This document shows, piece by piece, positions 1 to 13,700 of a DNA stretch of 32,033 nt. The notes beneath the pieces were generated by a model. It was not told the origin of the DNA and did not search any database. It worked only from the letters and a program-made list of their open reading frames with translations. The translations under genes and the position numbers were made by a program. Positions within the stretch are counted from its first letter, which is position 1; every line of letters starts with the position of its first letter. The DNA comes from Acanthaster planci (taxonomy: Eukaryota > Echinodermata > Asteroidea > Valvatida > Acanthasteridae): assembly GCF_001949145.1 (NCBI RefSeq), contig NW_019091575.1, positions 104,418-136,450 on the forward strand. The letters are read 5' to 3'.

Positions 1-1691
1 TGTACATGTATGGTACAGGCACGTGAAATTTCTGTTTTCTATTGGTTTTCTATGTTTGGATTATCCTGCTCTGTTTTCTTTTGTGTGTGTCCACTTCTTA
101 AGTCCTTCTGCATCCTTGATCCTAGGTGGGCACACCCGTGGGCCACACAGATGTAGCATGCACAATTTTATTCACATACAGTAGAATGTACTATGCACTG
201 CGTGTCTTTACCTTGCACCTCATAAGTTGATGTTTTAAAGCTATACATATGCCATTTATTTGGATGTCTCACTGCATGTACATGTATGTTTAACTGTACA
301 AGTAGCATGAATTTATTGGACTGTCACCGGGCTTGCATAGTGGAGGCAGGTCCAAATGGGTACTCAAGTCACACTGGTGTAATGCTGAGCTTCACGTACA
401 TTATAAATCCTACATGTATGTCTGAACTACAGACCATTGTAATAGAGGCTATTTCATGTTTTTACTGTTTTTGAGACCTAATATTTGAATTTGAAGTTTA
501 GACTCAGTCAGACATATGGTTTTGTTGTTATAATAATTTGAAGTTTAAGGCTACGGCACATGTATACCGTACATGTACACACATGCCAGCCCGCATGCCC
601 ACATGCATGAGCATGGCAGTGGAAAAGTATACATGTACAAACATGTAGTTAGCTGACCTGTGTCAGGGAAAATGGACACTGCCGTGTAGGTAAAAACAGT
701 TTGTTTGATGTTCACAAATTTGGTGTCAAATAACCTCAAAGAGTTGCTCTAAAAATCTCTAAAAGACTCAGCTCCTAATAAACGTGTACTGTGGCCATGT
801 TGGACAAAAATTCAAGGGGATTCTCTCCCCCCCCCCAGCTCTACCGGTATGAGGTGCAAAGATTCACTTTGTACAGCTCTTCTGTACACGTACATTAGGA
901 ATATCACTAGTAGGGTTCCTACCGGTATGATGTGTAAATAAAATAGAATTTATTGGTACATATACATAGTTTATTTTAAACAGTCTATTTGTTTCACTGT
1001 CAAGGGGGGGAGGCCAAGGCCAGGTTTAGCCTGTCAACGTGCCGTGGATCACAATTTTTTCCGTCAATTTTTTTCTGGTACCCATTCATATGCCTGACTG
1101 TATAACAACTACATGTATTTCTTTACTGTGTTTACTGCTCAAAAATTATGAACAAAAAGCCTCTGAATTTTACCAAATGAAAAGATGTTAATTTACTGTA
1201 TTCAAAATCCTGACTATTGTAAATAAATGCTAACATTCTTAACTGCATTTCAGTGAGCTTATATGGGGGCTTGCACATGTTAACTCCTGTCATTCCGTAT
1301 GTTGCGTCTTATTTCAAGGATCCATGTTAATGAAAATCCTTGTAAAATGCTGCATTGGAAAAGAAAATTGTTCAAAAGGAATTTTTTAAACTTAAGTACT
1401 GCATTGCATGTACCGGTACAGTACCATAGTGGCTTCAGCTGCATGACTAACTGATAATATCAATTATTATTGCTGGATCTCATGCAGATACATGTACATG
1501 CTCCGATACTTTCTGTCATGTGTACAGGACAGGGACTACCTGTACACTGTACATCAGCTATGACATACATGTAACTGGATCTACTGATTTCATACAATGT
1601 ACATGTACATGTAGGTCAATATCCCGGTCAGTAAGTGGATCAAGATGGCTTTATTTTAAAGCTTTTGTTTTGCATTTTTCTTGTTGTGTAG
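1..1691. other. Upstream PEX3 intron sequence without recognised gene
   Basis: AT-rich, non-coding, with several ACATGTACATGTA-type palindromes (about 275, 1490, 1590), TACCGGTA words (about 843, 922, 1412), a C-tract near 827 and a G-tract near 1005. I looked for the preceding PEX3 exon (the conserved STCMLVVLLRVQLNIIGG region) and did not find it. Confidence 0.6.
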
Positions 1692-1767
1692 AATAAAGAA
1701 AGGGTACTAGCAACACCAGAGGTGCAGCAAAGATACCTGTCTAATGTACAGTACCTTCTGAATGATG
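1692..1767 (+). CDS. PEX3: PEX3 exon a (first exon in window)
   Basis: Acceptor TTGTTGTGTAG and donor G|GTAGGT. Read from the first base it encodes [20 protein letters not shown] and then YLLND plus one base of a Gly codon. It corresponds to the PEX3 segment around [22 protein letters not shown] in human. The exon ends in phase 1, which fits the next acceptor. The upstream exon that should precede it is not found within the first 1.7 kb. Confidence 0.92.
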
Positions 1768-4700
1768 GTAGGTGCATAAACTTTACATCAACTATTTGCT
1801 GATAATTGTAGCAAACGCCACATAACAAGCAGTAGATTCACCGCACATCCTCGCTCTTTTGAAAGAAACAACTCTTCCCCGTTTTCCTTGAGACTGCAGC
1901 TAATGCAAGTCTTTTCTCACTTGGATTCATACATTTACATACATGTACATGTATGCTATGAACAGGCCACCCTTTTTACCAGCCAAAATGTAACATGTTT
2001 TATTTTTTTGCATGCAAAGGTATGTTCAGCCTGGTATCTGCAGTAAAGGAGGCTGTGACCAATGTCCTTGCAAGGTCAGAGATCTTCTAATCACCATGAT
2101 TTTAGGGCTTAAGAGCAAGTGAAATTTACTGAAACAAACTGCATGTAAACTGTAGCTGATGGACCTTTTGTATTACAACACATTACAACTAAAGGCAAAG
2201 AATCGTACATGTAGCTTATATGATATTCTTGGATGTACTTTGCAGGCTTAGCACAAAGACCATTTCAATGAATTCAATCCTGGAATGCATAAAAAAAATT
2301 ATAAGAATATTTTTTTTGTCATTGAAGCGGTGTTGTAGGTCGGGAGACCCAGTCTCAGTCCAGGTCTCAGTCCTGACCTGCAAAAGTCTCTGTCTTGAAG
2401 CCTTAGTCTCAGTCTAGAAGGAGTATGTCTCAGTCTTGGCTTCGAATGCCTTGGTCTCGGACATCAAGGTCTCGGACAGAACATTGCATTGTAGAGCTGT
2501 TAAGGAAATGTTTGCAATCTGTCGAAGCAGACTTGCATTTTTATACTTACATTTATCTACTCACTTGGAACAAACATGTACATGTACTGTACAGTACATG
2601 CACATGTCGGTGAAGGACTGGCACATGGCTATTGATTGCTTTGAGTTATTTGATAAAACAAGCCTCATCAGGTGTGTGTACAAACAGCTACCGTACCATG
2701 TATACATGTACATGTATTCCTTGTGTTGATCTGGCAACAAATGATGTCCACATAACACTGTTAGTGGGCATATTGTGTGATTGGTTGTGTGTTCTAGTTT
2801 TTAATGCAAAGCTAAGGGAACATGAACACTTATTGTTTCATTAGATAAAGTAGTCACACACAGATTTGCATAGCTTTATTGATATCATACTAGCTCAACT
2901 CGAAATGAATTGGAATGTAACTTGTACATTTTCAAATTTCCCCTCAATCATAGTGTTCCTCCCTTTCCAACTTCTTGACATGCATATTGTTCAAGGGGTG
3001 AGTGTATGGCCATTACATAGAAACTCTGAACTCTTGTTGCTATGATTAATACATGTACATGTAGCTGAGTACTTTTCAGCATGGGGCTGCCATTCAGTTG
3101 TACTTTTTATCATACTCTTTTGCATGGAAGAATCAATAAAAATTGATAACACCATGTGATGTGCTCTCAGACCATCAAGACATACAAATTGTTATTTTCT
3201 TGAAAATGTAAGGAATACAGCTCACAGATGTCAAACTTTTCGTGTACATGTAAACATGTGCATAATGATGTAGCTAACAGTTATTTTTCCAACAAATTGT
3301 TGTTATACAGTATGCCATTGCAAAAGAAGCTTGGCCTACGAGACATTGAGAGACTGTGTAGCAGTATAAGATGCCAGGTGGAAGCAGCTAAACTTGGGGA
3401 ACAAGGTATGTGCATACAGGGTACATATATTCAATAGTATTCATAAATGCTGTACCTCAGACAGTTTCCCTATTCAACAACGTGTAGCGTGACCATGTGT
3501 AAACATTACATGAAACCCACTTAGGTTTGATAATGCCGGCTGCGTAAGAAACGCTCTGGCACCTGGATGCGAGATAGATTAAAGCATCCCAATTGGTCAT
3601 GAGTCTGCATGCGACGTGGCTTGCAGAACCTGCTACGTGCCCCAAGTCCATATATGGTGGGGCTGTTCCAAATATTCGATTGCCGGATATTCAAATACTA
3701 TTTTCCAAATTTGAATATTTGATTGCAGAATTCATGAAGAAGGAAGGAAGAATTTTCTTTTGTTTTAAATGAGAAAAATTGCACTATGGAAGGTTGTTTC
3801 AAGCAGATTGAAATGAAAAGCCACAGAATAGTGTATCTTACAATGATTCAAAACTAATTAATAATTTAAAAGAAACAGAAAGTTTCAACAGGGTAAGAAG
3901 TATTGTTCATCTGTTAAATCTTGCTAAATCTTGGCTGGAGATATCCCTAGAAGTGAGAAGCTATTATAGTGATTATAATGTATAATTGTGTGTTATTGCA
4001 ACTGATTTTGTATATGGTTTGTTGGTATGACCGAATGTTCGGATATGTGATCGAATTGAAGGTCGCATATTCAAATAATTTATTTTTCTAATTGTCTCAG
4101 TCATAATATACGTGTATGGAGTTTCTTCTGGACAACTTGCACCAGGAATATACAATAAAATGGACGGGTATTCGGAAAAATGAAAGTAACATTCTAGAAT
4201 GCAATTAATGGAAATCTGTCATGTATACTGCCTTTTTTGACTCTCTGACTGAAAAAGATATTTATGAATGAAAATAAACATGCTTGGCTGGAATGCTGAT
4301 AATGTTCTCACCTGCGGCTCAGGCATTAGTCACCTCCGTTATCCTTAGCCGGTCTTAATCGCACATTTGAGACTTGGAGGGCAGATCTTTTAATGCATTT
4401 GTATGTGAGAAGGAGAACTTTGACTCAGTGTGTTTGAAAATGGATAACCAGTTAAGTGGACAAAGAATTGCGTTGATTGTTGGTGGGGTGATGAGAGTGT
4501 TTAGCCACATAGTTCTGTATGACCGTGTGCATTATAATTTTGAACTTGAGGAGTGGGGCAGATTGAGCACTAAGTTACAGCAGTCAAAGTACTTTGTAAA
4601 GGCATAGACCAGTTCTGCAGTGTTTTTCTGGTCAATTTGTTTGCAAATTTGTGGTAGGCTAGTGTGAAAAAAATGCTCACATTATTGACCTGTTCTTGTT

Positions 4701-7700
4701 TGGAATGCCAAATGTACCGATTTATGATGTCAACTCTCCTATGCTGAAGTCACTCTTTGACTCAGTTGATATGCCGCACAAAGATGCACAGTTGTGTCAT
4801 ATAGTGCACTGCACCAACTATCCCTCATAGGAATATCAGATTGTACTTTTGTGCTGTCCAACAACCAGAGTTGCTGACTCGAGTCATGTGACTTGGACTC
4901 GAGTTGGATCCGAGTCGCTATTTTTGTGACTTGTGACTTGACTTGTAAATACCAGCTTTGACTTGTGAGTTGACTTGGACTTGCAAAAAATGACTTGTGA
5001 CTTGACTGTGACTTGCAAAAAATGACTTGTTACCAACCCAAGTCAGATGCTAATTGACAGGCCCCCATATATTTTTAATTAAGCTATTCAGTTTACGCCT
5101 TACGTACATAAAAAATGGACTTCGGCTTGCGTGGCTTCTATTTCACTTAGCTGCAGCTGTTGATCAGGGCAGCAAGCATATCATGCTGCTACGTTGCATT
5201 TTGTTGACGCGTGAGTAGGATAAACAGCGCCCTCAATATGTCATCATTTCATCTCAACGCTTATTTTCCACCCTGCAAAGTACATTAAACAAAGGTCCAA
5301 TGTACGACAGATATACAATAAACTGCAAGAAAAGGAATTACAACACAAGCGAAAAGGGGAATTTCGGAGATTGTCAAAATAATTGGAGAAAAGGTGTTCA
5401 GCTGTCTGAAATTCGTAACTAGTAACTTCGTAAGTTGATGCCTGGTTCTTTTTCCTTATTACAGCTGGACGAATAAGGTGCAGCTTGACTTATACTTGGA
5501 CAAAGAGACTTGTGACTTGACTTGTGTTTAGACCAAATTACTTGTGATTTGACTGGACTTGCCCTGTGACTAAGTGACTTGTGACTGGACCTGCTGACTT
5601 GTGGCTTGACTTGACTTGCCCTGTGACCAAATGACTTGTGACTGGACCTAATGACTTGTGACTTGACTTGTGACTGGACCTACTGACTTGTACCGGTAGC
5701 TTCACTTGACTTGCCCTGTGACCAAATGACTTGTGACTGGACTTAATGACTTGTGACTTGACTTGGACTTGCATATAATGACTTTTGATTTGACTTGCAC
5801 TTGCAAAAAATGACTTGCTGGTACCTCTGCCAACAACTGTGCTTCACTGTTTCATGTACATAATTGTGCAGTAAACCCAATGCCGTGAAGAGGACTGCAC
5901 AAAAGAACCTTTGTGCTGGCAACCAGCTGTATACACATTGAACCTGTGCATATTTGTGTTCCATATAGAAAACACATGCACAAGAGTGACTGTTGACATT
6001 CCTGCATACATGTACATGTATTTGTGCTGTTAAACCATTGAGGGAATAAATACATGTATGTGCTTGGCTGATCTCAAACGTGCATTTACAACAGGCCAAG
6101 CACATACATGTGTGTGTATTTATTCCCAATCTAAATATCTCTTTAGTCAGAGAGGCCAAAAACGTCAATACATGATGGATTTCCAACAATTTTGTAGGAG
6201 GTAACTTCCATTTCTTTTTATACATGTAGTTGTCCAAAAGAAGCACCTAATATGGACTTGGTGGGCACATGGCAATCCACATGCACACAGACTCTTGACC
6301 AATCAGAATCAACTAAACTGTCTCGTCTCCAGGCTCCAGTGAGTGATTTACACAGCGGGCATTATCACTTCCTGGAGGGCATTATCAAATGTTAATACAT
6401 GGTCAAGTTGCACGTTGTTGAATAGGGAGACTGTCTGAGGTATTTATGAATGTTGTTTAATGATGTCAGTCCATGATGTGAAGCTCTATATCCATTAAGT
6501 GATGTTGCTTTATTTGGTTCTGAATTCAAAACAGTCTCAGCATTAAGAAATATTGGTAGTACTGGTCAGTTGTTCTCACCTGACCACATCTCTGTACATG
6601 CTTGTATGTTTTGTGAATTGGATCCCAGAATCAAGAATTGAACCAGAGTGGTGTGTTCTTCTTATAATTCCAATTGGCAAATTGATCAGTTGTGTGGGGG
6701 GGGGCCCAACCCTTATCATACTTCCTGTGTAAGTGGCCAGTCTTCATAATTTTACAGTGAATTCTGGAATAGCTTTCTACACTCCTGTCCTGTTTCTTTT
6801 TTCCTAGTCCTGATAATCCCCCCATTGTCCAGACCTACAGCCTTTATAATTAAATTCAATGGACAGGGCAGGGCACTCCATGGAGTAAAGCAGTATAAAA
6901 AGCTTCAGCACATGCAGCAAGCCACTCGGGGGAGCGGGTTAGCGTAGTGGTTCTTTCCTCGCTTTGTACCAATGAGGCCCAGGTTCGAGTCCCGGCTTGA
7001 CCCAGGCTTTAAATGCATGTAGTTTCCCGTCTATACCCGCTCTCGCAGGTTTTCTCCGGGTACTCCAGTTTCCTCCTGCCTCTAAAACTGGACCTTCTTC
7101 CTAACTCCGTAATGTGGTGCTGATTAATAAAGTGTATGAATAAACGTACAGTTATTGGCACAAATAGCCCGAGTTGCTGAAAGCGCCATTAAAATAAACA
7201 ACAACAGCATGCCACTCACTCCTTCGCTGTGCAGCAAAGCTTCAAGAAGCCACTGGTCCACTACTGAATTCAACTAGCAGCCATTTTATTTTGTTCACTT
7301 GTGTCTGGATGTAGGGGTAGGATCCGGCTTGTTTGCTCCTTACGGTGAATATCCCCGCGGAAGGCCACATTTTCTTAGTATTTAGTCTTGTAATTATCTA
7401 TCTACAACAATTTTGCCGAGTCGAGAAGCAGCCGGAGAAGACCGAGACTCAAGCTTTTCATTTAGGGGTTATTATTTTTATTTTTACTTTTTGACCAAAC
7501 CTCCAAAATTTGACTCAGCGAATCTGCTTTGTCATCTTTGGAGCCTGGAATCCATTCGGTTCTCAGACAAGTGCTACAATGTACATGTATTTTGTTGACA
7601 GTTGACTCTGAACATGAATACATCGTGCCATTTCTTTTAATTCTGGTTTGCCAATGTCACTAGTGTTGGTAACATTTTGGCCGAGTGTAAACCATTTTAC

Positions 7701-10700
7701 ATTATTCCCTCCAATATTTGGATGAAAATTTCTAGTGCCAATTGTGCTGCTTTCAGTTCTTTCCATGTGCTGTTTTTAGTCTTTTCAGTGTAATCTCATG
7801 CTTCATGAACAAAAGCTTCATCATTGCCAACTATAACCTGCTCTGCCAACATTTCTAGCGTCCCAGTAGACAACATTATGAAACCTTTGATGAATTTCCA
7901 TTGGGACAGGTTTCAAATTTGATGTTTTCCTTCCAAACGTTCAGTTCAACTTGGGCCTGTTCCGACAGAGGAATACACGTACATGTATCAACATGCTAAT
8001 TACATGTACATGGTGCAGATTGGACATTGGTCGTCACATTGCCCAATGGAGGTGTCATGGCTATGATTTGGCCCACTGTGCTAGCAAGTAAATATGACAT
8101 TTTTGGAACCGCGATTCCACTCAGAATCAGGAGTACCGCACAAACCTAGTGTTAATAATAAGGTTTTTGTAAAATAACTACATATATCCTTCTTATTATT
8201 TTGCACCACTGTACATGTACCTAAGAACCTATGCACAATGTACATATCTTACATGTATGCCAAATCAAACATTTATGTATATCATTCTAGCAAGTCAGAG
8301 ACATGAGATATTTCAGTTTTATTCGACATGATAATTTTCCATGTCCTTTTTTGCATAACATCAGTTGACTGGACGCAGTTTTGCTTGCTGTTCAATGAGA
8401 AATGTACTTCACTCTCCTCATATAACTGGACTAATTACAAGCCCCAGATCTTTCTATTTACATAACTACATGTACAATACAAACAGCAATCAAAAAAGCA
8501 ATAATGTACTCAAAATTTGTTCTGGAAAAGTAGAAATGGCAGCACAGTGCAAGCCACATCATGGATTTAAAGCTTAATGTAAATGTTGTATATGTACATA
8601 TACAATACTGTACTTTTACTGCACGATTACGATCACATGCATGTGTTGGTTCCCGATCTAAACATACATTGTTGATGCACTGTATACGGACACAGGGCCA
8701 TTTTACAAACTACGACATCGGCTCCATTTTTGCTGCTTTTTTGCTGCAATGTAAATGAAGCCTTAAACGAAGTTCATGGCAGAATTAAACGGTGTTGCTG
8801 TGATTTAGAGTGTCAGAAATACCGCGATTCATGCAGCAGGGTGTCCTGTGACACGCTGAAACTACGGATGTCATAATGTCTGTGGCTGAACCCCTTGGCA
8901 AGAACCCTGATTTTGTGGATTGACCTCATTGGCACTCGTGTAAATTCATGCGAGTTGTGTGGTGTATGTGTGTCGGGCCGCGCTGGGTCATGATTGTATG
9001 GCATGGATGGACATTGTAAACACAGAGTATTTATACAACATGTGCATATGCATATTCATGAATATTCAGCACACGTGATTACTAAACTTTCATAAAAGTG
9101 CTGGTGCCTAGTTTTTTTCCCCATTAGGAGCCAATGGCTACCAAGTAATTTCTTCTGTTTAAAGGGTTGGTCAACGGGAGAGCCAGCTGCTATAGTATGG
9201 GTCATCTCTTGCTGATGGCCATACCAGGCACCATACTAGCCAAAAAATCATCTTGGAAATTGTTGTAAGCTGTGTCCAGGCTGACTAACAAAGCTGTGTT
9301 GGGATTTTTTTTCATCTCTCGTAGGCAGCTAACAGCTCCTGCATTCTATACATGCATTGGAACAAAATTAATTCTGTATCTTCAAGGAGTTAGCGTGAAG
9401 CTTTGTTTCTAAGCTTTTTGGAGGATTAGCCTCAACTCTTGTGGCCCTGATCTGGTTGAATTTGCAGTTGAATCTAGCTCCAACAAATCCATAGAGCCTG
9501 CCAACAGTGCTTTGCACACAGAGAAAAGATGCCTCATGTCTTTTACCTGGGCTTATACACACAAGTTTCACCTAGTGACTTAAATATCAATTAGAAGTTT
9601 TGAATGTACACGTACTTGTATTGTGTGGTCTCAATGCCTATCGTGGTGACAGGATTGTAAACCCTCGGAAGATTTGTACAAATGATCTGAAATAGACTTG
9701 TGTTGACTGCTTTATTTGTGATAGGCTCTGGAATGGAATGCACTATTCATCCACTGGTAAGGTACATGGTGCCTGTGGAGGAAGATGATGGTCTGGGTCA
9801 AGACTCAGCTTGTCATATACTAGAAGAACAACTCATTATCAGCAAGCTCATGCTAGAGACAAGAGACATGTTGGAAAGGTATGTTTCTGGTGTATGGGTC
9901 ACTCCGCCAGGTGTGACATGAAAGTCAAAAGTTGAAAATGTTTTAAAGAGATTTCTCAATTTTTAGGTGTGGAAGTCTTAATTTTCATAAACTAATCTAA
10001 TTTGGTCCGTTTATTATGGGGACACATTTTAATCAGCAGCATGAAATGGATCTTTACTGAAAGTTTGGATGTCCAGTACATGTAACATGGACAGCAAATT
10101 AATAAATGATGGTTTGACCTGTTTAAGACTCAGCTGATTCTATTCACCACAAAGTGATACCACTTGGACTGATTTTGAATGTAAATACTACCTCAAAGTT
10201 AAAATGAGGATTATGATAAATTTCAGTCATTTAGATTCATTTTCAAAACAACATTGCAAGCATCAATATCTTTCATTAGTTCTTACAGCAGCAACCAATT
10301 AAAGGTGAAAGTATGTTACAGTTCTACATTATTTTACATGTACTACTCAAATTTTACATGTACTACTCGTGTACTACTCAAATGGAAGCCATCAGTTTGA
10401 TGGGATGGCTATAATTTACATTCAGCAGCAAGACGCTCCACGAACACTGTCCTTGTTATGTATACACTTGCAGATACTGAAAAAAGCTTCAAGCCATATT
10501 AAGTTAATCATTTACATGTACATCTCCTGTTTATTAATAATAATAAGGGTTTTATATGGCACTTTTAACTCCAATCAAAGCGCTTTCCATTATTGCAACT
10601 TTTAAATGACTTGACATATCATTGAGCTTCTTGTTAGATTGTTGTGTGTCCCACGTAGTTTCAATGATTGTAACATGAACACACTTGGCATTTGAAGCTT

Positions 10701-13700
10701 CTATTTTGGTCTACTAGTGTCCTTTACTGCATTAATTCATATATGTAAGTTGTTGAATTATAACAAGTAAAATAATTCAACATCTTGAATTGTTTGGCTT
10801 TATAAAATATTCAGTTAACACAATAGACAAAATAATTCAAGAAATGAAGCAAGAGTGTGAAAAATAGGTTCAGAAAAAGTTGCATAACAAAGGTTACAGT
10901 TTCTGTCACAACTTTATGTACATGCTAGTCCAGTGATGCATGCTTCTTTATATTTTGCGTTTACTAGTTAAAGAACGACAAAGGCTTCCAGGAAGTTCAG
11001 AGGAAAGATTATAATTGTTTTTCCTAAACTGAATTTATTTTAAACTAGGGTATACTAATACATGTACATACTCCACAAATAAAACAGCAACCTGAGAAAC
11101 TGATCAAGCATGACTAAGAAAACAGTTTGACTGAAAATAAATCCAATATTTCCCATTCAGAACTTAGTCGCATATATTTACTTGGAACACATTTTGTACA
11201 GCATTACATTAATGCTTTTAAAACATTGTCAACACCAGTAAGACACAGCCAAGATGGTGTAACCAAGTTACATCAAATAAACAAAAGGTGATCCTTTTTT
11301 CTCACAGTTTAGATTGTCAGTTGAAATCGTGAGAATTGGAAGATAGAGTTTAAACACATTTGATGTTTTAAGCCACATCCAACTACATGTATAACCAATT
11401 TAAAAACGACATGTTTGTTGTTCATAACAGAATCAATGCTCAAAATGTCTAATATTGCTTTAACATGGACACAATGAACTTTGCTGATTTCTCTCAAATC
11501 GTGCATTTCTAGGTTCCTGAGCCTGCTTGCATATTTTAAGTGGCGTCCCTCTACTATCTTACCTGTAGGTGTAACAAGGTTGCAGGCTTTTGGTGTCTAC
11601 AGCAGTTCCTCTTGTGACACTTTGCATGTACTAATAATTTGATGAAAAATTTGAAACTCTCCAGAATTTAGAAAACCTGTACATGTATATCAATCAATCA
11701 ACATTTATTTCCATATCACCATAATTTTGATATAACAAATTTACAAATGATTAGTGAAGAAAATTGTTACTTAGAAATACACATGTAGAAATGTAAATCA
11801 AAAGAACTATAAATCAAGAAGCAATTCTGCTGGTATACCTCCAAAGCCGGGGGCTTGTAAGGAGATGCCTACACTACATGAAACAAACAAAACAACACAA
11901 AACATCAAAAATTGCAGAGACAAACAAAGGAAATGTATAGTTGGAGCAAAAAGAACAAAGTAATACTATGAAGAACAATTAAATGAAATATGAACATGTC
12001 AATGCCGATGAATAAATAATAACAGAAACATACGAAATAGGCAGGGAACGCTGAGATGATAGAATTAACAAAAATCAAACAATAAATAAGTACAAAGAAA
12101 GCTAAATGACAAAGAAGCTAATGCCCTATACCGAGTGAGCAGATGCCTTTTATACTCATTCTTAAACTGATCTACAGAGGACTGATATTTAATACCTTGA
12201 TCAAGTCCATTCCAAAGGCAAGGTCCATAAAAGTGCAAGGTGTTCATCCGAATAGAAAGTACAATGTATGGGTAAATGGAACATGCAGGTGGTTGTGCGA
12301 TCTGGTGTGATGTTGGTGAATATCATTAACAGCCTAGGTAAAGTATGATGAAAATGGGCAGGGAAGAAGATTGTTTAGTATACATGTATTAATACTATGC
12401 TTGGGTGGCTCCACCATTTACGGAATCGGTTCCGGTTCCGCATAAATATCCGGTTCCGAGTCATTCAAAGAAAAATATAATAATGTTAAGGTCAAAGGTA
12501 TTTCTATGTCTGCCATTATTGTGTCCTTGTAAAATCATTGAATTTGCGAAGTTGGCAATAAAATGTTTGTCTATGTCTATTTACATGAACTTCTTGAAAC
12601 TTATCTGACTCAAGGAGGAATAAGAGCTCATATCTGACTTTAGGAGTTGCAATTTGTGCCGGCTCTCGGTCATCAGACTTGACCTGCTGAGGCAAAGCCG
12701 TGAAGTACACCATGTACACGTTCAGTACATGTACTGTACACGTGCGTACTGTATGTTGTACACCGTACACCTACATGTATCATGTACATATTGATAGCGG
12801 TCTTACCTACTGGCACCATTATGCAACCAGCGCAGCCACATAGCCTGGCCCATTGACCGCCAGAACAAAGCATGCAGCTTGCTACTCTAGACTTGCCTTG
12901 ACACGTTATATCTCTTCATATTTCACTGTGGTCCGGATGCGCATGCTGCAGCCCCACATGAAAGCTGCAAACCCCAATCGGAGCGTCATTTTCCTTCTAC
13001 ATGTGAGAGATTTGTAATAAAGTCTAGTCTTGTCAAGTAGGCAAGGTGGGCATTCGACCTGCAGCCCACAAGCTATGTGCGCATTCACCGCTGTTCGATT
13101 TCACCAAATAAGCATGTTCCCACCTTCCATATAAGGCAAGCCAATGAAGCAGTGAATCCCTGGATGGAGTACATGTGGTATCGCCATTGGCTGATTATTT
13201 TAGTCCCCTTGATTGATGCGGCACACCTTGTTTACAACTATCCGTGTTTGGGCCACCGAAACTAACAAGCTGAAGGCAGTGGGATCGGGGGCTGCCGATT
13301 GGCACTTGACAAGGCAATTATTGGTATTATTTGGGAAGAAATCCTGGAAACATCGTAGGGGTGTTATACATAAAGGTACTGGTGTGGAGTTTAGTAATGT
13401 CCGTGATTAATGTATGGTACATGATTTGGCAAACAGTGGTGCAGTGTGATCACGTGCGTGCAACAGTGTACATATACGAATTACTCTTTTCTGGACTTTG
13501 GTAAGAGAATTGAGTTTGCAGTAGTGCATGCCCAGACAATGTTGCAGTAATTCAAATAGGGAAGAATTAGTGTGTTACACGTATATAACATGGGTAAAGT
13601 GGTGCTTAGAAGAAATGGACGGAGGTCATTCGAGTTTTGCCTACCTGTGTAAGAAACAGCAGCAATGTGATGTTAAGACCACGAGAGTTTATCATCAATT

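Noticed and set aside
5470-5829. CRISPR-like array from regularly recurring GACTTG words
   Set aside because: Units are short, unevenly spaced and degenerate, in a metazoan genome, and bounded by transposon ends with a target duplication.
5743-6246. Minus-strand open frame of 167 codons
   Set aside because: Composition follows ACATGTA and GACTTG repeats; it crosses the hAT-like element boundary and shows no domain.
6940-6992. Possible tRNA gene from A and B boxes
   Set aside because: No acceptor stem or cloverleaf closes. The boxes belong to a SINE with target duplication and a second copy.
9700-9724. Met start upstream of exon d that would make a 73-residue stand-alone gene
   Set aside because: The frame is simply open into the intron; the acceptor at 9723-9724 and conserved PEX3 phase show that translation does not start here.
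13077-13410. Overlapping plus-strand frames as a gene inside the LINE insertion
   Set aside because: No recognisable domain; they overlap in two frames and end at the insertion edge.
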